Assembly (NCBI GenBank): GCA_024195265.1
Contig: JAJLRJ010000005.1
Coordinates: 46,730,894-46,794,893 of the forward strand
Length of the DNA: 64,000 nt
Source of the DNA: Dendrophyllia cribrosa
Lineage: Eukaryota; Cnidaria; Anthozoa; Scleractinia; Dendrophylliidae
Reading direction: 5' to 3'
Shown: in pieces, positions 54,001-63,916 of the stretch
Layout: the number at the start of each line of letters is the position of its first letter
Numbering within the stretch: the stretch's first letter is position 1
Program-made: the position numbers and the translations under genes
Notes under the pieces: model-generated
Told to the model about the DNA's origin: nothing
Seen by the model: the letters and a program-made list of their open reading frames with translations, nothing else
Database searches by the model: none

Positions 54001-57000
54001 TTTTTTATTTCGACTATTCAGATTATTTTCAGTTGTGTTTTATGTTGGAAAATGAAGCACTTTATCCCAGTGATACTGATCACAATAGCGAGCGGATCGG
54101 ACGTGACTATATAAAGCTGTTCAGCAAAAACTGCGGGTGTCTCAGTTAATTGCGGTTTTGCAACCGTGACAGCGAGGAAGAAAAAAGAATTCCTGCACAA
54201 CTTTTGCAGAAGACTGAGATATAAATCCTGCATAGCGGCTGCGGGGATGGCTGTCAGAGAAATTATTTTCACGCGCAGTTCACGTTGTCGCTTATTCATT
54301 TTAAGTTCAACGGAACACAAACTTTAAAACAACAATCTTTATATTGTCCAAACGATGCGTATATAAAGGAAAGCAACTTACATTTTTTATTTCCTCGCTG
54401 TCACGGTTGCAACTTGAAACCACAATTAAAGAATTGAGACACCCGCAGTTTTTGTGTGGTTTATTTACACGTATGTGCTACAGCAAACGGAGATATTTTC
54501 CTGAATTCATCCACAATATGCTCCACATAGCTTTTCGCTGTGATCTACGTAATGTGTCTTCACTTGTTTAAGCCGATAAGATCATCCACGTGATCCAACG
54601 TATACCAGTAGTATACCTGTCGTGGTGCAAAGCTCGAAATCTCAGCGCGATCTTCCCAAGATCACGCATAACTCGAAACAACACCTTTTAGCTTGTTATT
54701 AGAACTCAAACGCAACATTTAGCGCTGCACACTGGACTATTTTGGGTGGAAATTGAATTCAGTTTTTAACATTAATGGTTAATGAACAAGTAGTCCGGAA
54801 TTGTGAGTCAGGCGTGTGAAATTGTCCTGTATGCGAGTCACAATATGTATCACTTTTTATTTTTTATTTATATTTATTTATATATTTCTTTATTTATATT
54901 TTTAATTTTTTAAAAAAATTTTTATCCCTGATCCCAGATCCCCGATCCCCGATCCCCGATCCCCGATCCCCGATCCCCGATCCTCGATCCTCGATCCCCG
55001 ATCCTGGTTTTCCAGGAAACCGCTCACATCCCGAAAAATTAAATTTAAGCGTAATACAAAACGATTTGTTTGGAAATACTAGCCCGTTGAAACATTCCTT
55101 TATGTTATAAAGAAACGCATTTATCCAATTTTGACAACCTGTGCGATGAATTGTGAAAACGAACGGGGGAAATAATCTAATTACGTGATCATGAAATCGG
55201 AGATACCAGGAGACACAAAGGGTCAAAAAGGTCAACACCTTGAGTCTTCGTTCGTTTCGGTGTTATTCAGAAGAATGCATAAGACAACGGTTGATACCAG
55301 TGTTTTATTAAAATGTCGGATAATTTGACGGGTTTTCCTTTTAGATTGTATATAAACAGAAGAGAACTGATGTTATTATTCATACGTGGCAATATTTCAA
55401 TGTTTACACAATTCATTACGCGAGGTCGCGAACGTGATTGAATTCTTGTCTGCGCGATTTGGGCCGCCAAGAGGAATGGCATGTTTTTTATGCATTTTCC
55501 CCTTTCGTCCCGGTTTTCCTTCGCTGCTTGCTTCCGGAAAAGCCTGGCCATGCAGACTACGCTATACCAAGTTGATTAGGACTGCCCTCAAGACTTCTCG
55601 CTTACTGTAAATCTTGCCGGGAATGAAAAATATCCTCCGCAAAGATTCTGGCCAAGATCCAGACAAGAATGACAATTTCTCGGCAAGATCCCGGCGGCAA
55701 ATCTTGCCGGGAATTTTTCTCGCCGGGATTTTATTCCCGCCGAGATTCAGGCGGGAATTTTCCTGAAATTTCCCGCCGGGATCCCGCCAAGAAATTGGCC
55801 GCCGAGATCCCGTCGGGAAATTGGCCGCCGGGATCCCGCCGAGAAATAGGCCGCCGGGATCCCGCCGGGAAATTGGCCGCCGGGATTTTCAATCCCGCCG
55901 GGATCCCGCCGCGAAAAAAAATCCCGGCGGGATTTCTGGCGGGATCCCGGCGGGAATGAAAATCCCGGCGGGCAATATCCCGCCGGGATTTTCGGCGGGA
56001 ATCGCGGCGGGAATGAAAATCCCGGCGGCCAATATCCCGCCGGGATCCCGCCGGGATTTTCGGCGGGAATGAAAATCCCGGCGGCCAATATCCCGCCGGG
56101 ATCCCGCCGGGATTTTCGGCGGGAATGAAAATCCCGGCGGCCAATATTCCGCCGGGATCTCGGCGGGATCCCGGCGGGATCCCGGTACCTTTTTTACAAG
56201 GGTAAAGATGAAAAATAGCTGTGAACTTACCAAAAATCGTAGATAATTCATATTGGACCCTTTATTGCAAATCAACCAAGCAAAATGAGATCGTCACAAT
56301 GACGTTTCCAGTAAACTCGAGCCTTCAGTGTGTTTTAGAACAGCAGCACTTTCAATGGTAACTTTAAATATGGAGTCACGAAATCCAATGGGGCGTGTGA
56401 ATGCAGAAAATTGCTCAAAAACGTAAAAATTCTCAGGAGTGAATGGGTTAAGTGACTACTTAATAGAGGGTGGCCGCTTAATACGGTGCGGCTTAATACA
56501 GGTTGGACTGTACACAACGTGTCTCCATAATTGACTCTGGGCGTGAAAGGGTTAAGGAACATCTGTTTAAACATGCAACAGATTGTGTGCGACTGAGCCA
56601 ATCATTTATCACACTGGTGTTGATTTGGAATTTCAGTGGCACGTTATCATTTCAAGAATTAATGGAGATGGGAGGAGCAGATGAGAGACAGCAGGTTCAG
56701 AATTTACATAAAGAACTTCAAAGTGATGATCCAATAAACATACAGTTCACTTCAGTAAGTAATAATGTGCACCACAAATTTTTGAAAATTACCCCTCACC
56801 TCCCCTCCCCCAACCCTAAAATAGGCTCCCAAAAACATTTCAGACACAAAAAACATTCTGTGATATAAATAAGGTCTTCTAATTATATTTTTGTCTAGAT
56901 CTTAAAGAATGAACACATGAATGTTTTATTTAATGTATTCTAAATGTTTTTCTTTAAACAGGGCACAACAGGCAATCCAAAAGGAGCAACATTATCTCAC

Positions 57001-60000
57001 CATGGAATTCTAAACAATGCATATTATGTTGGAGAAATTTTGGATTATGAAAATCAGGTAATTTTTACATTGGAAGTCCCCTTACATCCTTCTTGTTGCA
57101 GTTATGGCCACATTCTTTCAGCCTCAGAACAAAAGCAAGGTCAATTTCTTGACTGAAAACCCCATTGAACCAACCACTGTTAACGCAAACAAGGACCACA
57201 AAAATCACAGAAGAAATCAAAGGCTTCTCCGAGCCGACTCCTGAATATGAAACAACCCTCGGACCTTCCCCTCTCCTATGCATTTTGCTCTTCCGAATTC
57301 CCCCCCCCCCCCCCCTCCACCCTCTGTGTCCAACTCCTTACCCTCCCCTCCCTGCAATGCCATATCCATGGGTTAGGCAGGTGACCATTGCCTATCGCAT
57401 TTGGAATATACAGGCAAAATATATGTGCAAGCCTTATGCACTGGTCAGCTGAATTACTAAGATTAGTTCACAGCCAATAGATGGATGGAAGGAAGGAAGG
57501 AAGGAGTGAACATTTGCATATTTGCCCCGTCTGCTGTGACTCGTTCACTGCTTCACATATTCACGAGTTAAAAGAAAAGTAGTTGTGCTTGCAAGGAAAC
57601 ATGGGAATTTCAGGTTGAACGCAAAGGGCGATGGGAAGGGTTAACTGAGGAAAGGAGGTAAGCATCCTTCTCATTGCTCTTTCCAAGTTGCTTTGCGCAC
57701 TTTGTAAATTTGTTTCCAAATCTCCCTTCGATCAATCAATCAATCTTTATTAGACAAGTACATTATTTTCAAAATTGTAGGCACCCGCAGGTAGCATCGA
57801 GTATAGTATATAGTATGAGTATATAGTACAAGTATAAGTATATAGTATGAGGCAGCGAAAAGCAAATAAAATTGACAAAGAAGGGAATATTGATTTTGAT
57901 TACAAACTAGATGTGATTTGTATTATTAGGTAATTGGCACCTTGCTCTGTAATTCGTTTAAGTAATGTTTACTACATGAGCGGGAGTGTTGTATCGGCCT
58001 ATACAATCACGAGCCGAAGGACGTGAATGTAGTAAACAACTTGTGAAATTCACATTCACATGTAAATTAGATACAACCACTTGTGAGTTGTATCTGGAAT
58101 GCAAATTAGATACAACCACTCGTGAGTTGTATCAAGATTGTATCGGACTATACAGGGTAATCATGTGATTGGAATGGCTCATTTCTATTTGTTAGTACCC
58201 TTATGAATTATTAATGAATTTTACAATACAATTTACAGTGTTCTACAGAATGTTGACTTTGAGAAATTGTAGTACCATTACTTTACCCCAAACTGTTACT
58301 GCGACCACCCTGGCCACATTTCCATGGCCCTATCATTATTTTGCTGCACTAAAGCCCAATGTGTTATTATATAGTTGAACTCACATATTAAGTAAATTAC
58401 CTGTGTCCGCACCGACAGTGTTAATTTTAGGTACTTAGAGAAATGGTCAAAACTATTACACTCGGACAGGATCCACCTTTTTACAAAAATACTGTTGGTC
58501 TCTTTATGTACCCCCCTCTCCACCTAAAAAGATAATGTCTTGTTGGCATAGCCCCCACTCTGTCAGAAGTAGAAACTGAGAAAAAGATTCATAGTTTCTT
58601 GTGCCGTTTTACTAGCAATGCAAGCTTCATGCACGTGGAATATTAAAGTCTCATCTCAAATTTTTAAGCCAGTAAATTTTGTCCATTAGGCTCATCTTAT
58701 AGGTGGTATCTTACTTAGCCCCCCTTACCCCTACACAAGGTGGGTCCTGTTTCGAGTACACTTGTTATGTCCACTTCCCTTATATACATTTTATTTACTT
58801 TAGCATTCCAGAATATGTATTCCTGTTCCACTCTATCACTGCTTTGGAATGACAATTGGGAGGTATGCTGTGGTTCATCAATAATAGTTAACATTAACCC
58901 ATATTTTCTAAAGGGGGTTCTTGTTGGTTTCGAAAGTTTTGAGCCCTAGACAACAGGAACGCAATTCAACGCAAGTTGAAAGAATGACAACTTGCATAGA
59001 CTTGCGCTGGGTGGCCAACTAGCTGACTTGCGGTGGCTTGTAACTACTTGCGTTTGATGGCAAAACGGACAAACTGATTTCACTGATGAATTTGTGTTTT
59101 GAAGAAGTGCTCAAAAGAAAACTCTTTTATATGAAATATAAATCTTTTCTTGGGTGTCTTGCCTACAATTTTAACCATAGCTTTGCAAAAATGGCTTGAA
59201 AATATGTTTATACTCAATTATAGAGATATGCTTTGTTTTGAACTTGGCTTGTTCGGTCTGTAATGGGAAGATATAAGTCTCGTTAGTATATACTGAAACA
59301 TTGGATAGCATTGTTGGCGCGCTCTGATTGGCTACTGAAACTCGGAATAGCAAGTGCTATTCACCTCCCAGCAATTTGCGCGCGAAAATTGTAATCTTTG
59401 ACAGGAATAAATGAGTTAAAAAGCATCATTTTCGTTAAATTATCTCACTGTTTCAGTATATACTAAAAACAACTATTCACCTCAGTGTAAGTGGGTAGTG
59501 GTGGATATTTACCACTACCCACCTCCACTTCGGTGAATAGTTGTTAATTATACCTTTGGAGCGTTTATGTTTCCAACATTTTTCTCGGTTTGTAAACATG
59601 CAAAAAAAAAGTTGATCAGTATTTTCCTATGACAGACCTCATGCTAGTTAAATAACATAGATTGTTCATAATTAAGCTTAGTGTTAACTTGAAATTCTGC
59701 TTTTCAGTTTAATGAGTGCTATCTATGGAACTACGTCAGTTTATCCTTCTCGTGGATTTGACCCTGGAGCCGTCCTGACAGCTATTCATCAAGAAAGGAA
59801 AGTTGAGAATGTTCCCTAATTACTAACTTAAGATGAAATTTGAAAAAGATAAAAATAATGCAGGCAAGGGAAAATTACCACGTCATTGTCCCCAGCATGC
59901 AATGCCCAGCATCGCTCCCTTCTCAACCGCGGTGCACGTAAATGCGTATGGGATTGTGGGACTGCACCCGTTTTCCCACTCTTTTTCAACAAAATGCGGA

Positions 60001-63000
60001 AAGGGCGCGGTGGTGAAGTGGTTGACCTGTGGTGTGGTGTAGTGGTTAGCCTGTGGGGTGGTGGAGTGGTATAGTGGTTAGCCTGTGCAGTGGTGTAGTG
60101 GTTAGCCTGTGCAGTGTTGTAGTGGTTAGCCTGTGGAGTGGTGTAGTGGATAGCGCGTTGGACATCAGATCTGAAGGTCGGTGGTTCAGGCCTGGTCTCG
60201 GCCGTCATGTTATTTCCTTAGACAAGAAACTTTACTCCACTTTGTCTATCTCCAGCCAGGTGTATAAATGTTTACCGACGACATAATACAGTCAAACTTG
60301 TATATAACGGCCCTGCATATAGCGGTCACCCTGTATATAATGGTCACCGAACAACTTCCCAAAAATCGTGCCTTATATTTACTGTAAAGTTTACCTGTAT
60401 ATAGCGGTCACCTGTATATAACGGACGCAGTCACCCTTTAGATTTCCCGAATCCACAATTTCATTATTTTTTACCTGCATATAACGGTCACCAAATTGGA
60501 TTACGATCAAACTAATAGAGAATCATGACAAGCCTTATTCAACAACTCATCTGCAAGATGCCATCATTCCGATATGGACCATGACTATCGCAAAAGACTT
60601 GGTCTGGTTGGATCTTAGACTCTTTTAGCCGTGATGAAGAAACACCATCTCGCAAGTTATGCTAACCGCAGACTTGCGCTCACATTAAGGACTGAGAAAT
60701 GAACTGTTCCTAAGCAGCGACTTATTCCTACTTACGCGGATACTACTGATCTTGCAACACTTTAAAAGTGAGCCAAAAAAAAATTCCATTGTAATATGCC
60801 AAGAGCTAGCAAACAAACGACGGCATACAACTAAATACTGTATTCTAAACGGCTCTGGAAAGCGTAAATTCCTCCTGTGCGTATCACAGCTAGAGATTTT
60901 TTCTAAAATCAAAGAATCAACAACGTTTAGAACAACACGGGCCTGTTTTTAAAATATATCTTTATTTTGATCTTTAATAAAAGAAAAATCTGTGAGGCAA
61001 TTACTTGGGGTAGACCTATTCTAAAGCTGGGCTAAAATGCTTTTAATTGTTATTGTCAATAAAATGTTAATTGAGTGATTATTTCCACATAAAAACGTTA
61101 CTCATTAACTTCCAGTAGAGTTTAAAGGAAACCTGTGTATAGCGGTCACCCTGTATATAACGGTCACCTGACCATTTCCCAAGGGTGACCGTTATATACA
61201 GGTTTGACTGTAGAGACCTTTAGCATCAGGTTTTTTATTGGAGACCGCAAACTGCAGTTTGCGGTTAGGCGTTTGCAGTCTCAAGTTGCCAGGGTACGAA
61301 TTTTAGCAAGGCGTTCGACATGCTCGTGCCGCCATGTTGTTTTTCGTCTAGTCGAAGTGCTATACTTTCATTGCCCAAAAAATATGAATTATTCATTGAT
61401 TTTAGTTCAAAAATCTAACTAGAATATTGCAAGCGGGTATTAAAACCTATTTCTTGCCTTTATACCTGAGACTGTAAAATTTTTAATGGCAAAAAAACCT
61501 TGCCGTAAATCACTTACCGCTGGAAGCCCTTCCTGCCGTTCAAACGTGAACTGCGAACTGCAAACGTGACCGCGAGACCGTGGTCACGTGACATCCCCAG
61601 GTTTGCCGTTTGCCGTTGGCCACGAAAAACCTGATGCTAAAGGTCTCTAATGATGGGGGTAACCCTGCAGTGGACTAGCATCCCATCCAGGGGGGGAGTA
61701 GCAATATTCCTAGTTGCTTCATGCTACGGAATCGGGTTAAGGTCTGGCCGTGTGGGCGCCCTTTGGCTCTTGTGCGACTGTTCCTACCAACCAACAAAAT
61801 GCACTGGCGCTTGAGCAGGCAGCTCCTGGCATGAGACAAACGGAAAAGGACTGGTTTACTTCGCGTTTTGAAAAGACGAATTGCCGGCTAACTAGCGCGC
61901 TTTATAAGTTTTTCCATGCTGTAAACTACAGTCGATTCATGTTAGACTACCTCTCTTAAGCGACCACCATTTTTTTTTTTCATTCAAATCATTATAGTCG
62001 AAACTTCTCAAAAACAGTGCAACAACAAACCTTATTATAAAAATCACAGAAAATAATCATATTCTCGTAGTTAGCTATGCTGCGTAACAGAGGCTTTTGC
62101 GGTGTCCGAGCGAAAATGGCGAGCAACTGGCAAGCGCAGAGTGGGAGTCACGCGAAAGCGTGCCTTTCCAGCCCTCACATGACTTACGGTTCATGTTCGC
62201 TCGTTCCCCGCCGTTCGAGCACGTGCTCTGCAAAAGCGCTTGGTATGCATGCTACCTATTAGCACACAAGCTATTTGAGGCGGGCGCAGTACATGACATC
62301 ACATGCGGATGCCGTATAACCTTGTGACTTTACCTTTATCGTTTTGTTTTTAGGTGTACATCTCTATATAGCACACCAACAATGTTTATTGACATCCTCA
62401 ATCACCCAGCGTTTGACAAATTTGATGTCAGCAGTCTTAACACAGGTTAGTGAGCAAACATTATTACGTTTGTCTTAGTTTTTCTTGTCAGTGTCGATTG
62501 ACCTGAGCAACTTACCTCACTGTTTTGTGTAAACTTTTAAAAGAAACTCTGGGTGTTCATTGGCTTCCGTTTGTTGAATTCTGAAAACTGTCTAAAAGCA
62601 CTTGAAATGCGTTCTAACCGCTACGACAAAATGTGCTTTGTTTTTAACCAATCAGAAACAAAACAAAACCTAATGTTGACGTGGCTCACCCACGTTTTCC
62701 CGCGCTTGGCACCCGTTGCTTGCTTTTGCTTTGATCTCTGATTGGTTGACTTTAACTGCGTTGGTTGTGATTGGCCAGATGATACCTTTTGTTTTAGTCT
62801 TTCCTGAGATGACCAATTTCTTCATTCTCGTGACTTTCTGATTTGAATTTGTCGTGGAAAGTGAGGCGAATTTAAAAATTTAATCTTGCATATTGTGTTT
62901 TAGGCATTATGGGTGGTTCACCATGTCCCATTCAAGTGATGAAACAAGTCATTACCAAGCTACACATGCCCCAAGTCACGGTAAGTAGAGTATGACCTGA

Positions 63001-63527
63001 TGTCAAAAGACAAGTACATGGCCCGCCAAAAAACTTTTTTCCTTGGCGTGCATCACATTCTGACCAATCAGAGTAAACTTGTTTTTGCATCCGTTCATAA
63101 GCAAAGCCAAAACCAATTGTGAATGTCCTTACGCTTGACACTAGTTACATATTTTCCCACGCTCAACACCGTGACATGTTTTACCGCGTTTCACACCAGC
63201 TGCATCTTCTGTCACACTTTACATGGGTCGCAGGTTTTCTCATATTTGACACCGGTTGCATGTTTTCCCGCGCCTGACATCGGTTGCAATTTTTCTCGGG
63301 CTTGGTACCACAGTATCTGATTGGTTTATGTTGTTATTAATGTGTTTGTTGTGATTGGCTAAATGTAACGGTTTTAGATTTGCTTTATAACCATCTGTTA
63401 TAAACTGTTTATGCCTCAGATCTGCTATGGTTTAACGGAAACAAGCCCAGTTACCACGCAAACGTTGATGGATGATCCAGTAGATTTACGAGTTTCAACA
63501 GTGGGACGAGTGCACCCCAATACAGAG
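48044..63527 (+). CDS. ACSF2-like acyl-CoA synthetase, tandem copy 2; one splice donor lost; runs off the right edge
   Basis: Exons match copy 1 one for one: 48044-48221, 48455-48583, 49048-49101, 49199-49317, 50224-50280, 56637-56754, 56962-57057, 58804-58862, 59708-59797, 62354-62445, 62904-62980, 63420-63527. All twelve have the same lengths as in copy 1 and keep the P-loop [15 protein letters not shown] and [10 protein letters not shown]. The first exon and the last seven are not visible. After 59797 the donor position reads GA where copy 1 has GT. The nearest GT, four bases on, would shift the frame and meet a stop in the next exon. So this copy is either damaged, mis-spliced, or uses a rare GA donor. 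Intron 5 is enlarged from 0.17 to 6.4 kb by nested transposons. No other stop or frameshift was seen. Confidence 0.85.
48894..48950. repeat. (GAT)n microsatellite with GTT interruptions
   Basis: About 19 trinucleotides of GAT and GTT lie in an ACSF2 copy-2 intron. Confidence 0.85.
50325..50437 (-). repeat. Left part of a split 87-bp-unit element
   Basis: An inverted single copy of the 87-bp unit ends at GTTAGAACTA, where a TA-flanked element is inserted. The element resumes at 56511 with TACACAACGTGTCTCCATAATTGACTC and a GGGTTAA end near 56551. The intact paralogue at 2165-2205 has the continuous sequence. Confidence 0.75.
51354..51740. repeat. Palindromic GC-rich array (GGGATCCCGCCGGGAA type), left
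   Basis: Overlapping self-complementary words such as GGGATCCCGCCGGGA, TTCCCGGCGAGAATCCC and CCGGGATCTTGCCAAGAAAA repeat about 20 times. CpG content is far above the AT-rich surroundings. All apparent proteins (Gly-Ile-Pro and Ser-Arg-Arg repeats) are translations of the array. Confidence 0.85.
51830..53340. other. Interior of the large element, nothing recognised
   Basis: Lies between the left GC array and the central hairpin. Short open frames of 73-104 codons occur at 51795-52353 without recognisable domains. No second copy of this part exists in the window. Confidence 0.45.
53345..55025. repeat. Central long hairpin, about 570-bp arms with (GATCGGG)n bases
   Basis: The arms are about 53345-53915 and 54450-55025, joined by TTTCCTGGAAAACCAGGATC at the outside and CAGCAAACGGAGATATTTTC at the inside. 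Further inner pairing occurs at about 54120-54185 with 54385-54455. Both outer ends carry a tandem GGGATCG/CGATCCC array. A transcript through it would fold into a very long duplex. Confidence 0.85.
55612..56187. repeat. Palindromic GC-rich array, right (inverted to the left array)
   Basis: The same vocabulary as 51354-51740, but longer, with a higher-order unit including GGCGGGAATGAAAATCCC and GGCCAATATCCCGCC repeated three to four times. The outer flank (GGTACCTTTTTTACAAG) resembles the reverse complement of the outer flank of the left array. Confidence 0.85.
57210..57570 (+). repeat. CGTGAATA-type repeat
   Basis: Copy with the pyrimidine-rich core (57299-57358), CCATGGGTTAGGCAGGTGAC and the end ATATTCACGAGTTAA. 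It lies in an ACSF2 copy-2 intron. Confidence 0.65.
57975..58160. repeat. GATACAACC/GAGTTGTATC hairpin repeats
   Basis: AAATTAGATACAACCACT and GTGAGTTGTATC alternate twice, forming nested hairpins. Flanking GTTTACTAC and GTAGTAAAC also pair. Probable foldback remnant in an ACSF2 copy-2 intron. Confidence 0.6.
59284..59466. mobile_element. 183-bp MITE with TAGTATATACTGAAACA ends
   Basis: A 17-base perfect terminal inverted repeat encloses GATTGG-containing interior. It lies in the intron before exon 9 of ACSF2 copy 2. Confidence 0.8.
59470..59545. repeat. Hairpin directly beside the 183-bp MITE
   Basis: AACAACTATTCACC and its complement enclose GGGTAGTGGTGGATATTTAC with CACTACCCACC. A 76-base near-perfect stem, three bases after the MITE. 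Confidence 0.8.
60004..60160 (+). repeat. Tandem array of a SINE A-box unit
   Basis: About six units of roughly 25 bases, each built on GTGGTGTAGTGGTTAGCCTG, precede the complete tRNA-like head of the SINE. Each copy keeps the A-box-like core TGTAGTGGTTAGC. Confidence 0.85.
60289..61210. mobile_element. Pogo/Tigger-like non-autonomous element with TA duplication
   Basis: Ends CAGTCAAACTTGTATATAAC and, inverted, GTTATATACAGGTTTGACTG are flanked by TA. Subterminal repeats of TATATAGCGGTCACC occur near both ends. 922 bp, no transposase frame. Inserted in the SINE. Confidence 0.82.
61213..61647. mobile_element. 435-bp MITE with GAGACCTTTAGCATCAGG ends
   Basis: Terminal repeats GAGACCTTTAGCATCAGG and its exact complement are flanked by TA (61211-61212 shared with the neighbour; 61648-61649). 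The interior has its own palindrome, AACTGCAGTTTGCGGTTAGG. No coding potential. Confidence 0.8.
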
Positions 63528-63575
63528 GTACGTGTGGCGTGCATAAATCATTCAACATGTATAGGGATGAGCGAC

Positions 63576-63916
63576 GGTTGTGCCTAAATTATACCGTCCA
63601 GAAGGACGTCGGACACCTTATTGAAACTTATATAACGTAATGTCGAAACTTAGAATATTATTTTCAATAGATTTTTAAGTGTAAAAAAGAAAATCTAAAA
63701 TCCCCACTCAGGATTGAACCTGTGACCTCAGCTAGGCTTACGCTTACATAGTCTACCGTACCACTGTACCACCTAGCTTCTCGGGTTGCTTAGTCCTAAA
63801 TTTAACTATATAAACTGCTACCCCCAACCTCAACTGAAAGCTAACCAGTTACTCCGTTATATAAGTCTCAGTAAGGTGTCCGACGTCCTTCTGGACGGTA
63901 TGATTTGGGCTTGACC
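63576..63916 (-). mobile_element. Mutator-like MITE carrying a tRNA-like module, copy 3
   Basis: 341 bp with perfect 9-bp duplications ATGAGCGAC (63567-63575, 63917-63925). It is the same subfamily and exactly the same length as 41045-41385 but inverted. The tRNA-like module (GGTTCAATCC B-box) reads on the minus strand. It lies in the intron after the last visible ACSF2 copy-2 exon. Confidence 0.85.

Larger units (their letters stand above)
50566..56447. mobile_element. 5.9-kb piggyBac-like non-autonomous element full of palindromes
   Basis: CCCATTCGCTCCT and, inverted, AGGAGTGAATGGG lie directly inside TTAA on both sides (50562-50565 and 56448-56451), the piggyBac target signature. The interior has GC-rich palindromic arrays near both ends (51354-51740, 55612-56187) in inverted arrangement and a long hairpin in the middle (53345-55025). 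No frame beyond about 200 codons exists, and the longest are translations of the arrays. No transposase was recognised. It sits in intron 5 of ACSF2 copy 2. Confidence 0.7.
50438..56510. mobile_element. Pogo/Tigger-like MITE interrupted by a large element
   Basis: The left end CAGTCAAACCTCTATTAAG and right end TTAATACAGGTTGGACTG are inverted copies flanked by TA on both sides. Only about 124 bases on the left and about 60 on the right belong to this element. The rest is the inner insertion at 50566-56447. Confidence 0.8.
60004..61770 (+). mobile_element. tRNA-derived SINE split by two TA-flanked elements
   Basis: The SINE head and body (GGTGGTTCAGGCCTGGTC, CCTTAGACAAGAAACTTTAC) run to 60288. 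Its tail (GGGGGTAACCCTGCAGTGGA, CTAGCATCCCATCCAGGGG) resumes at 61648. The uninterrupted paralogue at 6790-7030 confirms the join. Confidence 0.82.
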
